DNA from: Orobanche coerulescens
Taxonomy: Eukaryota; Streptophyta; Magnoliopsida; Lamiales; Orobanchaceae
Assembly: GCA_033398695.1 (NCBI GenBank)
Contig: CM065812.1
Coordinates: forward strand, 137,770,858 to 137,834,857
Direction of reading: 5' to 3'
Length of the DNA stretch: 64,000 nt
Shown here: piece after piece, positions 60,190-64,000 of the stretch
How positions within the stretch are numbered: the stretch's first letter is position 1
How the letters are laid out: every line of letters begins with the position of its first letter
The notes under the pieces: generated by a model
Told to the model about the DNA's origin: nothing
What the model saw: only the letters and a program-made list of their open reading frames with translations
The model's database searches: none
Translations under genes and position numbers: made by a program

Positions 60190-61263
60190 TCGACCGCAAA
60201 CACTACGAGAATAACACCACACGAATTAACAATCACCAAACGAGATTCAACTCGGACTCCTCGAGCACCTATAATCCTCCGGAAGAAACAAAAAAAACAT
60301 GATTACGACGAGGATCAAGACCAAAAACAACGTAGATCACAACAAACTATCGAAGGAAAACTTATTCGAACATTTGATCGAACATCAAATGTTCACTACA
60401 CCCTAAGAACACCGAAATCACCCTTCGGGTTGAAACGAACCGAAGATATAGATTTAGAATACACAAAACAAGTTTAATAACAACATATAACACCAATCGA
60501 TTTATCAAAATCGGATGGAAAACAAAATTAAGAACAAAACTCCCAAAAAGGTCAACTCCAGGGAATCAAGAAAGTACCTCAGATTAATGACGAAGAACAC
60601 GAATTGATGTTGTTAATCCACACCAAGAACTTGAGGAGGATGATATCTCTAAGAAAAACTGCCCAAAAGTCGCCCGAAAATCGCCCAAACAATCACCCAG
60701 GGAGAGAAGAAAGGAGAGGAAATGAAATCCTCTCCAAATCCTGCTAATAAAAGGGCATTCTGACTCGTGTGCCGCAGCGCAGACTGAGTGTGCCGCGGCC
60801 CGCGGATAAAATGCACGTTCAGGCCTCCAGGCCATGCCGCGGCGCAGACCGAGCGTGCCGCGGCCCGCGGTACAGCCGAGCCCAGTTCAGCCCCTGAAAA
60901 GGGCTGTGCCTAGGCCCAGAACTTGTGTGCCTAGGCGCACACTATTTGTGCCCAAAAGTACCGAAAAATTACGATACGTGATCGAATAACAAAACCAAAG
61001 TTCACAACACACCTAACAACGTTAAACGGACTTACGGAAACACGAAATAATAGTTTAGGATGAGATTCGCAAAAATCGAATTCAAGTGCGGAAAAGTCGC
61101 TTAAGAACACAGAACTCAACAAAACAACACCGAAACGAACTCGGATGACAAAAAGTGCAGAATTAATCATTCCCAGAATGACGAAACGGTCACAATAAAG
61201 TCACTAAGATGGACTTCCGCCAAAAATATAAAATTACCGGAAATCGAAATTTCGGATATTACA
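60190..61263 (-). mobile_element. Element A 5' LTR, right part
   Basis: Resumes at GCAAACACTACGAGAAT, equivalent to 27004 in the other LTR A, and ends at TCGGATATTACA (61263) beside TSD GGTTG. The palindrome array of the A type lies at 60770-60945. Confidence 0.87.
60770..60945. repeat. Palindrome array, GTGCCGCGGCAC type (5' LTR A)
   Basis: Sites GTGCCGCAGCGC, GTGCCGCGGCCCGCGG (twice), ATGCCGCGGCGC, TGTGCCTAGGCCCAG and GTGTGCCTAGGCGCAC; about 320-490 bp from the LTR 5' end at 61263. Confidence 0.8.
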
Positions 61264-61414
61264 GGTTGACAATTACACTTGAGGATATTATGTATCAGGT
61301 GTATCATATAGGAATGTTATTGGAAGGATATGTGTATTCAGTATGTCGTGTATATGTATTCGGTATATTGAGAGGATAGGTATGAGCAGTTGTAAATGGC
61401 TAAGTATATAAGCC

Positions 61415-61935
61415 ATAACGTACGTTAAGCATAGGAGCTTACGTACATTAGGATACAAACGTAACGTATGTTACGTAGAGTACATAACGTATGTTATGAG
61501 GAGAATCGAACAGGATCCGACCTATGATCGATGAGTGGGCTTGGTGTCGGCAACTTTCGGCACAGATGTGGATAGGAGAGTCAACGAAGGATTTAACTTA
61601 TATTACGTTGATGGTGTTACGTACGTTATTTTAGCATGAAGATTACGTACGTTATACTTGTTGTATTACGTACGTAAGAGTATATTTTGATAAGAACTAT
61701 AACTTCTGGATTATGGATTACGTATGTTATTGTTGTGAGATTACGTACGTTAAGGGTGTGTCCTGTAGCAAGTCAACGTATGTGTTACGTATGCTATGGC
61801 ATAAGATTTACGTACGTAAGACATGGTACGAATGTAGGCACTGGCTTCTGGATTAGTAATACGTACGCTATCAAGGTCGGATAACGTACGTAAGGTGCGT
61901 TACGTACGTTAGGTGGACCAGATAACGCACGTAAT
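61415..61935. repeat. Palindrome array, TTACGTACGTAA type (LTR D)
   Basis: About 15 sites: TTACGTACGTTA, TTACGTACGTAAG, AACGTATGTTA, TACGTACGCTA and similar, in unique spacers. Corrected for the element A insertion it lies about 290-810 bp from the LTR D start. Confidence 0.9.
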
Positions 61936-61945
61936 GACTGAAGTT

Positions 61946-61954
61946 ATTATAAAT
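61946..61954 (+). promoter_or_regulatory. TATA-like box of LTR D
   Basis: ATTATAAATG follows the last palindrome by about 12 bp, the same order as in LTR C and the 1-857 LTR. Confidence 0.45.
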
Positions 61955-62031
61955 GTGAGGGCTCTGCCAGTTCGGCATTTTTGAATTGTTCACTTCGTTT
62001 TTTGCCCTTCAACACTCCAAGATGAGTGTTT

Positions 62032-64000
62032 TGTAACTCCCCCAATTCACTCAGGGATATTACATGCCGTAGACCCTTTCCTCAAGGATCTACCAGGCTG
62101 GTAACTAAAATCAAACATCTCAACATCGCCTTTAAGGCTAAAAATGACTCAGTAGACCGATTCGATCTTTCAATTAATACATACGACTCAATCTCAATAC
62201 ATGCCCATGCAGGGGTCAAAACACAACACACTCCCGTATAACGGAGAAAATACTGCAGCGGAAATAAAGTACAACCAAACCAATACAACATCATATGGAT
62301 CCTCATGTGATTAGTATCGATCATCTTTCATCATCCTTCACGCCGACCCTGTCTTATGCCCCCCCAAACCTGAATGCAATACAGACATCCACCCCCCAAT
62401 TACTCAGGGGTTAGCAAAATTCCACTATTTTTCTAATGCAAGTACAAAGTGCAAATACGAGTCATACAAATCAAATTCCAATAATAATAATAATAATAAT
62501 CAGGAATCCTCAAAGATTCAAACATAACGAAAAATACTTCCCGAGGCAAGAGTTTGAGTAAAACTCTCCAAATTAAAAAGATCACAAATCACGAGAACAG
62601 TTTGTAAAATGGTTTAAAATGCCCTCGGGAGTTTTAACGGAAAACCATTTAGGAATATCGAATCCTCCTCTTTCCAAAACCAACGGGGGTCACAGCCTAA
62701 AGATTTGCTTTCTTAAACAAAAACAACAACAATTCATGGGGTTCAAATCCCACATCAAGTGTCCTCGTCGGACATAAAGTCAACAAAATATAACCACCCA
62801 AGATACGAAATCTCGGTAACACATCCAAGGTACTCGACCTGGCAAAACACATCCAAAATATATACATAACACCGTGAACACATGCCACGTTATCTCCTTA
62901 TACCACCGTGATCACTTGCCACGTCATCTCACGGTTGAATCAATCACTTGTTGTCTCTTGACCACATGATCGCATGCCATGTGTCACCGTAGGTATTCTT
63001 AGGCGCTCACGGTTGGATCAATCACTTGTTGCATCCTGACCACATGATGTGTCACCGTAGTTTTTCTTAGGCTCTCACGGTTGGATCAATCGCTTGTTGC
63101 ATCCTGACCACATGATCACATGCCATGTGTCCCCGTAGACCCCGCCTATTTTCACATATTCACACACATAACATAGTAAACCAAGGATATCCAAACAATT
63201 CACCCAGAGGCAACAAACTCTTAGCACGACACAAACGTCAAACCACAACGAACCGAAATGAGGCAATATAAGTACACACGCATTATCAAGCGCAACATCG
63301 ACACCAAACACATCCATAGGATTCACGTAATCATTTACGAACCACACTAATCACAAAATACACACGAGTTTTGAAAGAGAGCCTTTAACGAGGCTAAACC
63401 AAATCTTTTGAAAGTTCATTTCAAACAACCAAACAAACACATCGAGACAATCATCGATCATTATATCCACAAAACACGAAATGTATGAACAAGGTACTTG
63501 CCTCGAAATCGGCACGCAAGTACTCCGTCGAACACAACTCGACCACGAAACTTCGAAACCCTTGATGTTATAGAAAATGAAGACGATGACAAATGGACGG
63601 GTTCAACACGAGGTCTTTGCAAGGAACTCGACCATAACATCATATAATCAATAAATCAACAATCGTACGAGGAAGAATAATCGAACGCCCGAAACCTCTA
63701 TGACATTCTACCGACACCTTCAAGCGTCGATTAGGAACTCAACAAAACAACGAATCCTTGGCAATCAAACCATGGAACAACAAGGAAATTGGTATAATAC
63801 AACTTAATAATCAATAATCCATCACTAATCTAGGTAAAATCGGATTAAACGGACAAAATCAAACAAAATCCCCAATTTCCCGAAAACTAGAATTGTAGGA
63901 AATCTAACCTTGATTCGGTCGATCAGAGAAGGTTATGGGATGATTAATCGATATTAGAAACTCAAGAACTTCGTGGATTGATAGAATAACATCATGTCTT
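62032..64000 (-). mobile_element. Element E: LTR related to element A (cut by the window end)
   Basis: Begins TGTAACTCCCCCAATTCACT and is alignable to 25463-26920, including the three-unit 80-bp minisatellite (62925-63145) and the stretch GTACTTGCCTCGAAA near 63495. After that it diverges from LTR A. The U3 end, where a palindrome array would be expected, lies beyond the window. No coding region is supported. Confidence 0.75.

Larger units (their letters stand above)
61264..62031 (+). mobile_element. LTR D, continuation
   Basis: Resumes with the target copy GGTTG and runs through a dense palindrome array and a TATA-like ATTATAAATG (61946-61954) to 62031, where element E begins. Its 3' end and interior are not visible, either because E inserted here or because the element is truncated. 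Confidence 0.8.

Overview
The window is plant nuclear DNA: spliced GT-AG introns, tRNA-derived SINEs, Helitrons, hAT, CACTA and mariner/Stowaway elements, a Ty1/copia element and very long nested Ty3/gypsy-like LTR elements. The species cannot be named from what is visible; the repeat types fit a dicot. Only one cellular gene is supported. Almost everything else is transposable-element DNA, much of it resolvable to exact ends because target-site duplications (TSDs) and unoccupied copies of the same sites lie inside the window.

Region 1, 1-13.4 kb. A minus-strand LTR fragment (1-857) and a CACTA end (to 1648) precede a large inverted repeat. Its clean right arm (12034-13374, about 1.3 kb) is matched by a left arm (1650-10386) swollen to 8.7 kb by separate insertions: two head-to-tail Helitrons, a SINE, two hATs stacked on one 8-bp target, a mariner-type element carrying two more Helitrons, and two further hATs. 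The right arm acts as the natural empty-site reference.

Region 2, 13.4-20 kb. Six exons (14473-19511, + strand) of a gene I recognise as the plant ASG1-like family (unknown molecular function). The N-terminal exon was not found. The 2.5-kb fourth intron holds two hAT elements and a SINE tail.

Region 3, 20-25.3 kb. A 1.7-kb direct duplication flanks a dead copia gag fragment and an inverted copy of a piece of sequence upstream in the gene locus. A 5'-truncated LINE follows.

Region 4, 25.3-64 kb. A nested LTR-retrotransposon stack. LTR D (25323-25462, resuming 61264-62031) is split by element A (25463-61263, TSD GGTTG). A's 5' LTR is split by element B (32379-60189). B's two LTRs are each split again, one by element C (34426-44185, TSD TCCAG) and one by a Ty1/copia element F (49469-58665, TSD GCAAG). 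Element E starts at 62032 and leaves the window. A and B carry only gag remnants between LTRs of about 2.6 kb. C has LTRs of 3.7-3.8 kb around a 2.3-kb non-coding interior. All three use an initiator-methionine-type primer site (TGGTATCGGAGC or a close variant).

Most interesting signal: each sequence-distinct LTR family (A, B, C, D and the fragment at 1-857) carries, about 0.2-0.8 kb from its 5' end and directly upstream of a TATA-like box, an array of 10-14-bp palindromes. The symmetry and position are shared but the palindrome sequence differs by family: TAGCGCACGCTA (C), TTACGTACGTAA (D), TTACGGCCGTAA (B), GTGCCGCGGCAC and TGTGCCTAGGCACA (A). This looks like a diversifying promoter-proximal module of these non-autonomous elements; its function is unknown.
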